Shown one piece after another: positions 1 to 8,380 of a DNA stretch of 53,103 nt. The DNA lies in the NCBI RefSeq assembly GCF_934560975.1, contig NZ_CAKTFO010000020.1:1-53103 (forward strand). The letters are read 5' to 3'. The DNA comes from an uncultured Sphingomonas sp. GTDB taxonomy: Bacteria > Pseudomonadota > Alphaproteobacteria > Sphingomonadales > Sphingomonadaceae. Position 1 is the first letter of the stretch. Each line of letters starts with the position of its first letter. The position numbers and the translations under genes are program-made. The notes beneath the pieces were generated by a model, which was given only the letters and a program-made list of their open reading frames with translations, did no database searches and was not told the origin of the DNA.

Positions 1-2016
1 GAGCAGGGGCAGGCCGCCGGCCAGCCGCGTACGGGCACGCCGCCGCCGCGCCGCTTCACGCCCGTCGTCACCAAGCGTCCGGAGCCGCCGCGCCCGGCGC
101 AGCGCGACCGCAAGGGCGACGATCGTCGCCAGGCCGGCAAGCTGACCGTCACCCGCGCCTTGTCGGACGATGCCGGCGGCGCACGCGCCCGCAGCCTCGC
201 CGCGCTGAAGCGTGCGCGGGAAAAGGACAAGCGCGCCCATCAGTCGGGCCCCGCCGCCAAGCAGGTGCGCGACGTGCAGGTGCCGGAGGCGATCACCGTC
301 GCCGAACTGGCCAACCGCATGGCCGAGCGGACCGCCGACCTGGTCAAGACCCTGTTCAAGATGGGCACGCCGGTCACGTCCAACCAGACGATCGACCAGG
401 ATACGGCCGAGCTGCTGGTGACCGAGTTCGGCCACAACATCCGCCGCGTGTCCGAATCGGACGTGGATATCGTCACCGAGACCGATATCGACGCCGCCGA
501 GACGCAGCAGGGCCGCCCCCCGGTGGTCACCATCATGGGCCACGTCGATCACGGCAAGACCAGCCTGCTGGACGCGCTGCGCGGTACGGACGTGGTCGCG
601 GGCGAGGCCGGTGGCATCACCCAGCATATCGGCGCCTATCAGGTGACGCAGAAGGACGGGTCCAAGATCACGTTCCTCGACACGCCCGGCCACGAAGCGT
701 TCAGTGAAATGCGCGCACGCGGCGCCGACGTGACCGACATCGTCGTGATCGTGGTCGCCGGTGACGACGGCATCCGTCCGCAGACGATCGAGGCGATCAA
801 CCACACCAAGGCGGCCGACAAGCCGATGATCGTCGCCATCAACAAGATGGACAAGCCCGGCTCCAACCCGCAGCGCGTCCGCGAAGCCCTGCTGCAATAT
901 GACGTCCAGGTCGAAAGCATGGGCGGCGACGTGCAGGAGGTCGAGGTCTCGGCCCTCGCCAAGACCGGCCTCGACGAGCTGATCGAGAAGATCCAGCTGC
1001 AGGCCGAGGTGATGGAATTGACCGCCAACCCCGATCGCGCGGCCGAGGCCGTGGTGATCGAGGCGCAGCTCGACAAGGGCCGCGGCCCGGTCGCGACCGT
1101 GATCGTGCGGCGCGGCACGCTGAAGACCGGCGACGTGTTCGTGGTCGGCGCGGAAAGCGGCAAGGTGCGTGCGCTGGTGGACGACAAGGGCAAGCAGGTG
1201 AAGACCGCCGGCCCGTCCGTGCCGGTGGAGATCCTCGGCATTTCCGGCGTTCCGTCGGCGGCCGACCAGCTGACCGTGGTGGAGAATGAGGCGCGCGCCC
1301 GCGAAGTCGCGGAATATCGTGCCGGCGTGATCCAGCAGAAGCGTACCACGGCGGCGCCCGCCAGCCTGGAATCGATGTTCTCGGCGCTGCGCGACAAGCA
1401 GGCGCAGCAATATCCGGTGGTGATCAAGGCCGATGCCCAGGGCTCGGTCGAGGCGATCATCGGTTCGCTCCAGAAGATCGGCAACGAGGACATCCAGGTC
1501 CGCATCCTGCATTCGGGCGTGGGCGGCATTACGGAGAGCGACGTGACGCTCGCGGCGGCAAGCCGTGCGCCGATCATCGGCTTCAACGTGCGCGCCAATG
1601 CCAAGGCGCGGGAAATCGCCACGCGGGACGGGGTCGCGCTCAAATATTATGACGTGATCTACGACCTGCTGGACGAGATCCGCGCGGCGATGGCGGGCCA
1701 GCTCGGTCCGGAATATTTCGAGACCGTGGTCGGCCGCGCCGAGGTTCGCGAGGTCTTCTCCGCCGGCAAGCACGGCAAGGCGGCGGGCCTGCTCGTCACC
1801 GAAGGCTATATCAAGAAGGATCTGCGCGCGCGCCTCACCCGCGACGATGTCATCATCTACAACGGCAAGATCGCTTCGCTGCGTCGCTTCAAGGACGACG
1901 TGGCGGAGGTTCGCGCCGGGCTGGAATGCGGCATCACCATCGACGGGTCGACCGACGTCAAGGCAGGCGACTTCCTGGAGACGTTCGAGGTCGAGGAACG
2001 CGCCCGGACGCTGTAA
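1..2016 (+). CDS. infB: Translation initiation factor IF-2 (5' end outside window)
   Basis: IF-2 is the GTPase that brings initiator fMet-tRNA to the 30S subunit and promotes 70S joining in the cytoplasm. The frame is open from base 1, so the N-terminus lies upstream; about 671 codons are visible. The first 50 codons are a Pro/Arg-rich linker. The G1 motif GHVDHGKTS lies near 538-564, the G3 motif DTPGHEAF near 679-702 and the G4 motif NKMD near 841-852. Beta-barrel and C-terminal fMet-tRNA-binding domains follow (ending EVEERARTL). A TTG at 160 is an internal codon, not the start, because upstream residues continue typical IF-2 linker sequence. rbfA follows, as in many bacteria. Confidence 0.97.
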   Translation, partial: EQGQAAGQPRTGTPPPRRFTPVVTKRPEPPRPAQRDRKGDDRRQAGKLTVTRALSDDAGGARARSLAALKRAREKDKRAHQSGPAAKQVRDVQVPEAITVAELANRMAERTADLVKTLFKMGTPVTSNQTIDQDTAELLVTEFGHNIRRVSESDVDIVTETDIDAAETQQGRPPVVTIMGHVDHGKTSLLDALRGTDVVAGEAGGITQHIGAYQVTQKDGSKITFLDTPGHEAFSEMRARGADVTDIVVIVVAGDDGIRPQTIEAINHTKAADKPMIVAINKMDKPGSNPQRVREALLQYDVQVESMGGDVQEVEVSALAKTGLDELIEKIQLQAEVMELTANPDRAAEAVVIEAQLDKGRGPVATVIVRRGTLKTGDVFVVGAESGKVRALVDDKGKQVKTAGPSVPVEILGISGVPSAADQLTVVENEARAREVAEYRAGVIQQKRTTAAPASLESMFSALRDKQAQQYPVVIKADAQGSVEAIIGSLQKIGNEDIQVRILHSGVGGITESDVTLAAASRAPIIGFNVRANAKAREIATRDGVALKYYDVIYDLLDEIRAAMAGQLGPEYFETVVGRAEVREVFSAGKHGKAAGLLVTEGYIKKDLRARLTRDDVIIYNGKIASLRRFKDDVAEVRAGLECGITIDGSTDVKAGDFLETFEVEERARTL

Positions 2017-2054
2017 GGCCAGGTGGGCGAACCCACCCGGTCGTTATATCCACC

Positions 2055-2146
2055 GTCGCCCCTGCGCAGGCAGGGGCCCATGTCTCGGGCGGCGACCGAT
2101 GCGCTCGTAACTGATAGACATGGGCTCCTGCCTACGCAGGAGCGAC
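2055..2146. repeat. 31-bp imperfect inverted repeat between infB and rbfA
   Basis: Arms at 2055-2085 and 2116-2146 match in 28 of 31 positions in inverted orientation around a 30-base loop. Each arm contains its own short partial palindrome (CCCTGCGCAGG-like on the left, CTCCTGCCTACGCAGGAG-like on the right). The element fills most of the infB-rbfA gap. It resembles a dispersed intergenic palindromic element, or it could act as an attenuating or processing hairpin. Only one copy is in the window. Confidence 0.75.
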
Positions 2147-2170
2147 GTTTTGCTTTGAGGGCATAGCTCG

Positions 2171-2566
2171 ATGCGCCACAACGAAACCCCCGAAGGCCGC
2201 TCGGTCCGCCTGCTGCGCGTGGGCGAGCAGGTGCGCCATGTGCTGGCCGACGTGCTGATGCGCGGCGACGTGCATGACGACGTGCTGGCATCGCACCATG
2301 TCTCCGTGACGGAAGTGCGGATGTCGCCCGACCTGAAGCACGCAACCGTGTTCGTGAAGCCCCTGCTCGGCAGCGACGAGGACAAGGTGCTGAAGGCGCT
2401 GCGCACCAACACCGCCTATTTCCAAAGCGAGGTCGCGCGGCGCGTGAACCTGAAATATGCCGCCAGGCTGAAATTCCTGGCGGATGAAAGCTTCGACGAA
2501 GGCGCGCGGATCGACGCCCTGCTCCGCTCGCCCGAGGTGGTGCGCGACCTGGACGCGGATGACTGA
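2171..2566 (+). CDS. rbfA: Ribosome-binding factor A
   Basis: RbfA is a small KH-like factor that binds the 30S subunit near the 5' helix of 16S rRNA and assists late maturation and cold adaptation. The 131-residue product has the family's usual length. It shows the typical N-terminal RVGEQVRHVLADVL helix, the VSVTEVRMSPDLKHATVFV strand-helix core and a C-terminal LKYAARLKFLADESFDEGARID segment. A GAGG about 10 bases upstream is a modest ribosome-binding site. It follows infB after the inverted repeat, and its stop codon overlaps the start of the next gene. Confidence 0.96.
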   Translation: MRHNETPEGRSVRLLRVGEQVRHVLADVLMRGDVHDDVLASHHVSVTEVRMSPDLKHATVFVKPLLGSDEDKVLKALRTNTAYFQSEVARRVNLKYAARLKFLADESFDEGARIDALLRSPEVVRDLDADD

Positions 2567-3092
2567 TCTTGGCGCGGCGTTGGTCGATGACGACCTGCGG
2601 CTGGAGCCGCTGACCGCCGCGCATCGCCCCGCGCTGAAGGCCGCCTGCGCGGAGGATCGGGAGATCTGGCCGCTTTATTCCGTCTCCTGGGATCCCGACC
2701 ATTTCGACGCGCAGTTCGATGCCTTGCTGGCGCGTCCGGCAAGCTATCCGTTCGCCATCGTCGATGGCGGCGCGCTGATCGGCATGACGGCTTATCTGGG
2801 CCACCTGCCCGGGCGGCAGACGGTGGAGATCGGCAACAGCTATATCGTGCCGGCGGCGCGCGGCACCGGCCTCAACCGCCGCATCAAGCGCCTGCTGCTC
2901 GACCGTGCCTTCGCACAGGATATCCGCCGGGTGGAGTTCCGGGTCGACATGCGGAACGCGCGGTCGCTGGCCGCCGTTGCCAGGCTCGGGGCACGGCGCG
3001 ACGGCGTGTTGCGGGCGGAACGCGTCACCTGGACCGGCCATGTCCGCGACACCGCCTTGTTCTCGATCCTGGCGGGCGAGTGGCAGGGATGA
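2559..3092 (+). CDS. GNAT-family N-acetyltransferase (RimJ/RimL-like)
   Basis: Predicted acetyl-CoA-dependent N-acetyltransferase of 177 residues; the substrate is unknown. The core has the RimJ/RimL layout: an N-terminal DDLRLEPLTAAHRPALKAA segment, a central IGNSYIVPAARGTGLNRR stretch holding the acetyl-CoA pyrophosphate loop (ARGTGL), and a C-terminal NARSLAAVARLGARRDGVLR segment typical of RimL relatives. I chose the ATG at 2559, which overlaps the rbfA stop; the upstream extension of the frame lies inside rbfA. The gene and its downstream neighbour interrupt the common rbfA-truB adjacency. Confidence 0.88.
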   Translation: MTDLGAALVDDDLRLEPLTAAHRPALKAACAEDREIWPLYSVSWDPDHFDAQFDALLARPASYPFAIVDGGALIGMTAYLGHLPGRQTVEIGNSYIVPAARGTGLNRRIKRLLLDRAFAQDIRRVEFRVDMRNARSLAAVARLGARRDGVLRAERVTWTGHVRDTALFSILAGEWQG

Positions 3093-4483
3093 TCCCGCTG
3101 ATCCTGCCCCTGATCGCCGCCTGCGCGCCGGTGAAGGCCCCGTCCGTGGCGGTGCCGCCGGCGGTGGTGCTCGGCCGGCCCTATGACGCCAACAATCCGT
3201 TCGCCCGCATGATCCGGGGCGAGCGGACCAGTCCGGTCGTCTATGAGGACAAGAGGCTGCTGGCCTTCATGGACTACGCCCCGGCATCGCCCGGCCATGT
3301 GCTGATCATCTCCAAGCGCAGCAAGGCGCGCAACCTGCTGGAGATGAACGACAGGGACCTGAAGCCGGCCGTGGCGCTGGCACGGCGGATCGGCCGGGCG
3401 GAGATGAGCGGGCTCGGCGCGGACGGCTTCACGGTGGAACAGAACAACGCCTACAGCCAGAGCGTGCCGCACCTGCATGTGCATGTGGTCCCGCGCTATC
3501 TGGGCTATCCGCGCTGCCCGCAGGGCGGGATGCGCCAGCCGGCGGCCGTGCTGGAACCGATCGCGGCGCGGCTGCGCACCGCCCTGGCCGACGACAAGGG
3601 ATTGCCTGTGCCATCCAGACCAACGGACGATCTGCCGCCCCCGGCCCGGCCGGTCATCACCCCGGCGCAGGCGGTGGCGGGCGACACGCCGGCCGATCCG
3701 ACTTTCCCCGCTGCCCTGGCCGCCTTTCAGCTGCCGAGCCACGGGGCGCGGATCAATGCGGTCTTCTACCTGGCCGCCGGTGCGGGTCCGCACCCGACCC
3801 TGCTGCTGCTCCACGGTTTTCCGGGCAACGAGCAGAATCTGGATCTCGCCCAGGCGGTGCGGCGGACGGGGTGGAATGTGCTGACATTGCACTATCGCGG
3901 TTCGTGGGGCAGCGAGGGGGCCTTCTCCTTCGCCCATGCGGCCGAGGATGCGGCCGCCGCGCTGGCCTTCCTGCATACGCCCGAGGCGGCGACGCGCTAC
4001 CGGGTGGATGCCGGCCGCATCGTGGTGGCCGGGCACAGCATGGGCGGGATGATGGCGGCGCGCGTCGGGGCCGACGACAAAGCGGTGATCGGAACCGTGC
4101 TGATCGATGCGTGGGACATTGCCGGCACCGGCCGCGCCTTTGCCGATCCCAGGGCGAAGCAGGCGTTCGCCGAGGGCGAGTTGCGCGGCGACCTGCCGCC
4201 CTTGTCCGGCACCGGCGAGGCGGCGTTGCTGCGCGAGATCGAGCAGGCGCCGCCCACGCTCGACCTTGCCGCCACGGGCGCGCAGCTGGCCGATCGTCCG
4301 TTGCTGGTTATCTCCGCCGAACGCGGCCTGGGCACCTCCACGCTCGCGCCCGCAGAGGCCGCGCGGCGCGCCGGCGGCAAGGCGGTGACGACGCTGTCCA
4401 TGCCGACCGACCACAGCTTTTCCGATCATCGCATCGCGCTGACCACGGCGGTGGTCGACTGGCTCCAGCAGCTGCCGCATTGA
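3089..4483 (+). CDS. HIT-domain / alpha-beta hydrolase fusion, possible lipoprotein
   Basis: Two enzyme domains are joined in one 464-residue chain. Residues about 30-150 form a HIT domain (nucleotide hydrolase or transferase family) with the histidine triad HLHVHVV. After a Pro-rich linker, residues about 200-460 form an alpha/beta hydrolase with an oxyanion segment LLLHGFPG, the nucleophile elbow GHSMGG and a candidate catalytic His in TDHSFSDH. The N-terminus MIPLILPLIAACAPV is hydrophobic and carries a lipobox-like IAAC, but lacks the usual positive charges, so export is uncertain. The ATG at 3089 overlaps the GNAT stop; a GTG at 3080 is the alternative start. HIT proteins are normally cytoplasmic and stand alone, so the fusion and possible export are unusual. 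Confidence 0.85.
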   Translation: MIPLILPLIAACAPVKAPSVAVPPAVVLGRPYDANNPFARMIRGERTSPVVYEDKRLLAFMDYAPASPGHVLIISKRSKARNLLEMNDRDLKPAVALARRIGRAEMSGLGADGFTVEQNNAYSQSVPHLHVHVVPRYLGYPRCPQGGMRQPAAVLEPIAARLRTALADDKGLPVPSRPTDDLPPPARPVITPAQAVAGDTPADPTFPAALAAFQLPSHGARINAVFYLAAGAGPHPTLLLLHGFPGNEQNLDLAQAVRRTGWNVLTLHYRGSWGSEGAFSFAHAAEDAAAALAFLHTPEAATRYRVDAGRIVVAGHSMGGMMAARVGADDKAVIGTVLIDAWDIAGTGRAFADPRAKQAFAEGELRGDLPPLSGTGEAALLREIEQAPPTLDLAATGAQLADRPLLVISAERGLGTSTLAPAEAARRAGGKAVTTLSMPTDHSFSDHRIALTTAVVDWLQQLPH

Positions 4484-4487
4484 TCCG

Positions 4488-5375
4488 ATGAACGGCTGGC
4501 TGATCCTCGACAAGCCGCTCGGGCTTGGCTCCACGCAAGGGGTGAGCGCGGTCAAGCGCGCGCTCCGCACCGCCGGCCATGGCAAGGTCAAGGTGGGCCA
4601 TGGCGGCACGCTCGACCCGCTGGCATCCGGCGTGCTGCCGATCGCGCTGGGCGAGGCGACCAAGCTCGCCGGGCGGATGCTGGACGCGGACAAGGCCTAC
4701 GACTTCACCATCCGCTTCGGGATCGAGACCGCGACCCTGGACGCGGAGGGCGAGGCCGTGGCCAAGAGTGACGTCCGCCCGTCGCTTGCGGAGGTGGAGG
4801 CGGTGCTGCCGCGTTTCACCGGCCCGATCGAACAGGTGCCGCCGGCCTTTTCCGCGCTCAAGGTGGATGGCAAGCGCGCCTATGACCTGGCCCGCGCGGG
4901 CGAGGAGGTGGTGCTCGCGACTCGCGCGGTGACCATCCATGCGCTGACGATCGTCGGCGGCGGCGCGGACGAGGTGACGCTGTCCGCCCGCGTATCCAAG
5001 GGCACCTATATCCGCAGCCTGGCGCGCGACATCGCCTACGCGCTCGGCACGGTCGGCCATGTGGTCATGCTCCGCCGCACCAAGGCGGGGCCGTTCACGC
5101 TCGACCATGCGATAACAGTGGACAAATTGGACGAAGCGGCTAAGGCCGCGCGGCTGCAGGCGCTGCTCCTGCCGCTGACGGCAGGACTGGTCGACATCCC
5201 GGTCCTGGCCCTCACCCCCGATCAGGCGACCGCGCTCCAACAGGGCCGCACGCTGTTCGGGACCGCGGCGTCACCCGGTCTCAACCTCGCCATGCTTGGG
5301 GATCTCCCCATCGCTCTGGTCGAAGGGGGAGCCGAAACACGGGTGGTGCGCGGATTCAACCTGGTGTCGGAGTGA
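4488..5375 (+). CDS. truB: tRNA pseudouridine(55) synthase
   Basis: TruB converts U55 in the T-loop of almost all tRNAs to pseudouridine. The 295-residue protein begins MNGWLILDKPLGLGST and contains the signature VGHGGTLDPLASGVL, whose Asp in GGTLDP is the catalytic residue. SKGTYIRSLARDI and the C-terminal PUA-like part (ITVDKLDEAAKAARL onward) fit the family. It starts 4 bases after the fusion gene and its stop lies 7 bases before the rpsO ATG, so it is probably co-transcribed with both. Confidence 0.97.
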   Translation: MNGWLILDKPLGLGSTQGVSAVKRALRTAGHGKVKVGHGGTLDPLASGVLPIALGEATKLAGRMLDADKAYDFTIRFGIETATLDAEGEAVAKSDVRPSLAEVEAVLPRFTGPIEQVPPAFSALKVDGKRAYDLARAGEEVVLATRAVTIHALTIVGGGADEVTLSARVSKGTYIRSLARDIAYALGTVGHVVMLRRTKAGPFTLDHAITVDKLDEAAKAARLQALLLPLTAGLVDIPVLALTPDQATALQQGRTLFGTAASPGLNLAMLGDLPIALVEGGAETRVVRGFNLVSE

Positions 5376-5382
5376 AACGACC

Positions 5383-5652
5383 ATGACGATTACCGCCGAG
5401 CGCAAGACCGAAATCATCAAGGAGCATGCCCGTAGCGAAGGCGACAGCGGCTCTCCCGAGGTTCAGGTCGCGATCCTGACGGAGCGGATCACCAACCTGA
5501 CCGAGCATTTCAAGACCCACGCGAAGGACAATCACTCGCGCCGTGGTCTGCTGATGATGGTGAACAACCGTCGCAGCCTGCTCGACTACCTGAAGAAGAA
5601 GGATGCGGACCGCTACAGCGCGCTGATCGCGAAGCTCGGCCTCCGCAAGTAA
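5383..5652 (+). CDS. rpsO: 30S ribosomal protein S15
   Basis: S15 is a primary 16S rRNA-binding protein of the 30S platform. The product is exactly 89 residues, the family's standard length, starting MTITAERKTEIIKEHARSEGD and carrying the HSRRGLLMMVNNRRSLLDYL motif. The ATG at 5383 is chosen over the upstream-extended frame, whose extra residues are antisense-like. A GGAG overlapping the truB stop serves as ribosome-binding site. A terminator-like hairpin follows at once. Confidence 0.98.
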   Translation: MTITAERKTEIIKEHARSEGDSGSPEVQVAILTERITNLTEHFKTHAKDNHSRRGLLMMVNNRRSLLDYLKKKDADRYSALIAKLGLRK

Positions 5653-5655
5653 GCT

Positions 5656-5679
5656 GAAGGGCGCCTCCGGGCGCCCTTC
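5656..5679 (+). terminator. Hairpin terminator after rpsO
   Basis: A perfect 10-bp stem GAAGGGCGCC/GGCGCCCTTC with a 4-base loop lies 4 bases after the rpsO stop. The T-run after it is short (TCT), so it may act partly as an RNA-processing or attenuation point between rpsO and pnp. Confidence 0.75.
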
Positions 5680-5751
5680 TCGTATCTGCAAGCCAACGGG
5701 ACGGAAGCAATTCGGCCGACGTCCAAGGGGCAAGAACAGTCCCGCACCGCC

Positions 5752-5800
5752 GCAGGCCGGACAGCCTGCACGAGAGGTCCCCGCCGCATCGGGCGGCGGG
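5752..5800 (+). promoter_or_regulatory. Paired hairpins in the pnp leader
   Basis: Two stem-loops precede pnp: GCAGGC/GCCTGC at 5752-5769, and a stronger 8-bp stem CCCGCCGC/GCGGCGGG with a 5-base loop at 5780-5800. The second ends next to the ribosome-binding site (AAGGA) and 14 bases before the pnp ATG. In E. coli a leader stem-loop cut by RNase III mediates PNPase autoregulation; a similar role here is inferred from position only. Confidence 0.55.
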
Positions 5801-5814
5801 AGCAAGGAACCAAA

Positions 5815-8202
5815 ATGTTCGATATCAAGAAGACGGAAATCGAGTGGGGCGGCAAGACGCTGACCCTCGAAACGGGCCGTGTCGCCCGCCAGGCCGACGG
5901 CGCGGTGCTCGCGACTTTGGGCGAGACGGTGGTGCTGTGCGCCGTGACCGCCGCCAAGACGGTGAAGGATGGGCAGGACTTCTTCCCGCTGACCGTCCAC
6001 TATCAGGAGAAGTATAGCGCGGCCGGCCGCATCCCCGGCGGCTTCTTCAAGCGTGAGCGCGGCGCGACCGAAAAGGAAACGCTGACCAGCCGCCTGATCG
6101 ACCGCCCGATCCGCCCCCTCTTCCCCGAGGGTTTCTACAACGAGATCAACGTCATCGCCCAGGTGCTGAGCTATGACGGCGAGAACGAGCCCGACATCCT
6201 GGCGATGGTCGCCGCGTCCGCCGCGCTCACCATTTCCGGCGTGCCGTTCCTCGGCCCGATCGGCGGCGCCCGCGTCGGCTATCAGGATGGCGAATATATC
6301 CTGAATCCGACGCTGGAGCAGGTGAAGGAAGGCGAACTCGACCTGGTCGTCGCGGCCACCGGCAATGCCGTGATGATGGTCGAATCCGAAGCCAAGGAGC
6401 TGTCGGAAGAGGTTATGCTGGGCGCGGTCGTGTTCGCGCACGACGCCTCGCGCAAGGTGATCGACGCGATCATCGACCTGGCGGAACAGGCCGCCAAGGA
6501 GCCGTGGGACCTGCCCGAGAATGACGACGCCGAGCTGAAGGCGCAGGTCAAGGGCATGATCGGCGCGGGCATCGCCAAGGCCTATCAGCTGACCAAGAAG
6601 GCCGAGCGCGTCGCCGCGATCACCGAGGCCAAGGCCGCGATGCACGAGCATTTCAAGGATGCCGATGCCGCGCTGCGCCTGCGCGCCAACAAGATGGGCA
6701 AGAAGGTCGAGGCCGACATCGTCCGCCAGGCGATCCTGAAGGACGGCCGCCGCATCGACGGCCGCACCACCACCCAGGTCCGCCCGATCGAGGCGATGGT
6801 CCACTTCCTGCCGCGCACCCATGGTTCGGCCCTGTTCACCCGCGGCGAGACGCAGGCGATCTGCTCCACCACGCTCGGCACCGCCGACGCGGAGCAGATG
6901 GTCGACGGCCTGACCGGCGTTCACTACGAACGCTTCATGCTCCACTACAATTTCCCGCCTTATTCGGTGGGCGAGGTCGGCCGCTTCGGCGCGCCGGGCC
7001 GTCGTGAAGTGGGCCATGGCAAGCTGGCGTGGCGCGCGCTGCACCCGGTGCTGCCGACCAAGGAAGAGTTCCCTTACACGATCCGCGTCCTGTCCGACAT
7101 CACCGAGTCCAACGGCTCGTCGTCGATGGCGACGGTGTGCGGCGGCAGCCTGGCGATGATGGATGCGGGCGTGCCGCTGAAGCGTCCGGTGTCCGGCATC
7201 GCCATGGGCCTGATCCTGGAAGGCCAGGATTTCGCGATCATCAGCGACATTCTGGGCGACGAGGATCACCTGGGCGACATGGACTTCAAGGTGGCCGGAA
7301 CGGAAGCGGGCATCACCTCGCTCCAGATGGACATCAAGGTGACCGGCATCACCGAGGAGATCATGAAGGCCGCGCTCGCCCAGGCGAAGGACGGTCGCGC
7401 CCACATCCTCGGCGAGATGAACAAGGCCCTGGGCGCGGTCGGCGAGCTGTCCGCCCACGCACCGCGCATCGAAACGATGCAGGTGCCCAAGGACAAGATC
7501 CGCGAAGTGATCGGCACCGGCGGCAAGGTGATCCGCGAGATCGTGGCCACCACCGGCGCCAAGGTCGACATCGAGGATGACGGCACGGTCAAGATCAGCT
7601 CGTCCGATCCGGCGCAGATCGAAGCCGCGCGCAAGTGGATCCAGGGCATCACCCAGGAAGCCGAAGTCGGCAAGATCTATGACGGCAAGGTCGTCAACAT
7701 CGTCGATTTCGGCGCGTTCGTGAACTTCATGGGCGGCAAGGACGGCCTCGTCCACGTCTCCGAGATGAAGAATGAGCGCGTCGCCAAGCCGACCGACGTC
7801 GTGTCGGAAGGCCAGGAGGTGAAGGTCAAGGTCCTGGAAATCGACAATCGCGGCAAGGTCCGCCTGTCGATGCGCGTGGTCGACCAGGAAACCGGCGAAG
7901 AGCTGGAGGACACCCGTCCCGCCCGCGAACCGCGTGAACCGCGCGGCGAAGGCCGGGGCGAGCGCGGCGAAGGCCGTGGCGACCGCGAAGGTGGCGACCG
8001 TCCGCGCGGCGACCGCCGTCGTGAAGGTGGCCGTGGCGGCCGGGGTGAAGGTCGTGGCGGCGAAGGCCGGGGCGGCGAGCGCGGCGAAGGCCGGGGCGAC
8101 CGTCCGCGTCGTGACCGTCCGGAAGGCGGCAATGGCGGCAACGATGACGGCCCCGCGCCGGAATTCGCGCCGGCCTTTTTGACCGGCGGCGACAAGGACT
8201 GA
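5815..8202 (+). CDS. pnp: Polyribonucleotide nucleotidyltransferase (PNPase)
   Basis: PNPase degrades RNA 3' to 5' by phosphorolysis and is a core degradosome enzyme. The 795-residue product starts MFDIKKTEIEWGGKTLTLETG. It has two RNase PH-like domains separated by an alpha-helical domain. The second RNase PH domain carries the catalytic region LGDEDHLGDMDFKVAGTEAG. A KH domain (DKIREVIGTGGKVIREI) and an S1 domain (GKVVNIVDFGAFVNF, DGLVHVSEM) follow. The last 80 or so residues are an Arg/Gly/Glu-rich tail (repeats of GEGRG and GERGE), longer than in E. coli and possibly an RNA- or protein-interaction tail. A terminator follows. Confidence 0.98.
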   Translation: MFDIKKTEIEWGGKTLTLETGRVARQADGAVLATLGETVVLCAVTAAKTVKDGQDFFPLTVHYQEKYSAAGRIPGGFFKRERGATEKETLTSRLIDRPIRPLFPEGFYNEINVIAQVLSYDGENEPDILAMVAASAALTISGVPFLGPIGGARVGYQDGEYILNPTLEQVKEGELDLVVAATGNAVMMVESEAKELSEEVMLGAVVFAHDASRKVIDAIIDLAEQAAKEPWDLPENDDAELKAQVKGMIGAGIAKAYQLTKKAERVAAITEAKAAMHEHFKDADAALRLRANKMGKKVEADIVRQAILKDGRRIDGRTTTQVRPIEAMVHFLPRTHGSALFTRGETQAICSTTLGTADAEQMVDGLTGVHYERFMLHYNFPPYSVGEVGRFGAPGRREVGHGKLAWRALHPVLPTKEEFPYTIRVLSDITESNGSSSMATVCGGSLAMMDAGVPLKRPVSGIAMGLILEGQDFAIISDILGDEDHLGDMDFKVAGTEAGITSLQMDIKVTGITEEIMKAALAQAKDGRAHILGEMNKALGAVGELSAHAPRIETMQVPKDKIREVIGTGGKVIREIVATTGAKVDIEDDGTVKISSSDPAQIEAARKWIQGITQEAEVGKIYDGKVVNIVDFGAFVNFMGGKDGLVHVSEMKNERVAKPTDVVSEGQEVKVKVLEIDNRGKVRLSMRVVDQETGEELEDTRPAREPREPRGEGRGERGEGRGDREGGDRPRGDRRREGGRGGRGEGRGGEGRGGERGEGRGDRPRRDRPEGGNGGNDDGPAPEFAPAFLTGGDKD

Positions 8203-8225
8203 TCGTCCAAACATCGCTGACACGG

Positions 8226-8254
8226 AAAGGGCGTCCCTACGCGGCGCCCTTTTT
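8226..8254 (+). terminator. Rho-independent terminator after pnp
   Basis: The stem AAAGGGCG/CGCCCTTT with a roughly 11-base loop is followed by TTTTTG, about 25 bases after the pnp stop. It ends the infB-pnp cluster and faces the convergent minus-strand phosphatase gene. Confidence 0.85.
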
Positions 8255-8380
8255 GTTTGCGCGGCGGATGTGGCGGCGGCGGTCCTGCCCGACCTCCTAC
8301 CTTCTTGCGCAGCCCTGGAGCGGTTCGCGGGCAGGTCGCCTCCCGTGCCGTGCCGGAACGGTCAGCGGCGCGCGATGGGA

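Noticed and set aside
5356..8223. 955-codon open frame antisense to pnp
   Set aside because: It mirrors the codon periodicity of pnp in GC-rich DNA, gives low-complexity His/Ala/Asp/Gly-rich protein without family features, and pnp is certain on the other strand.
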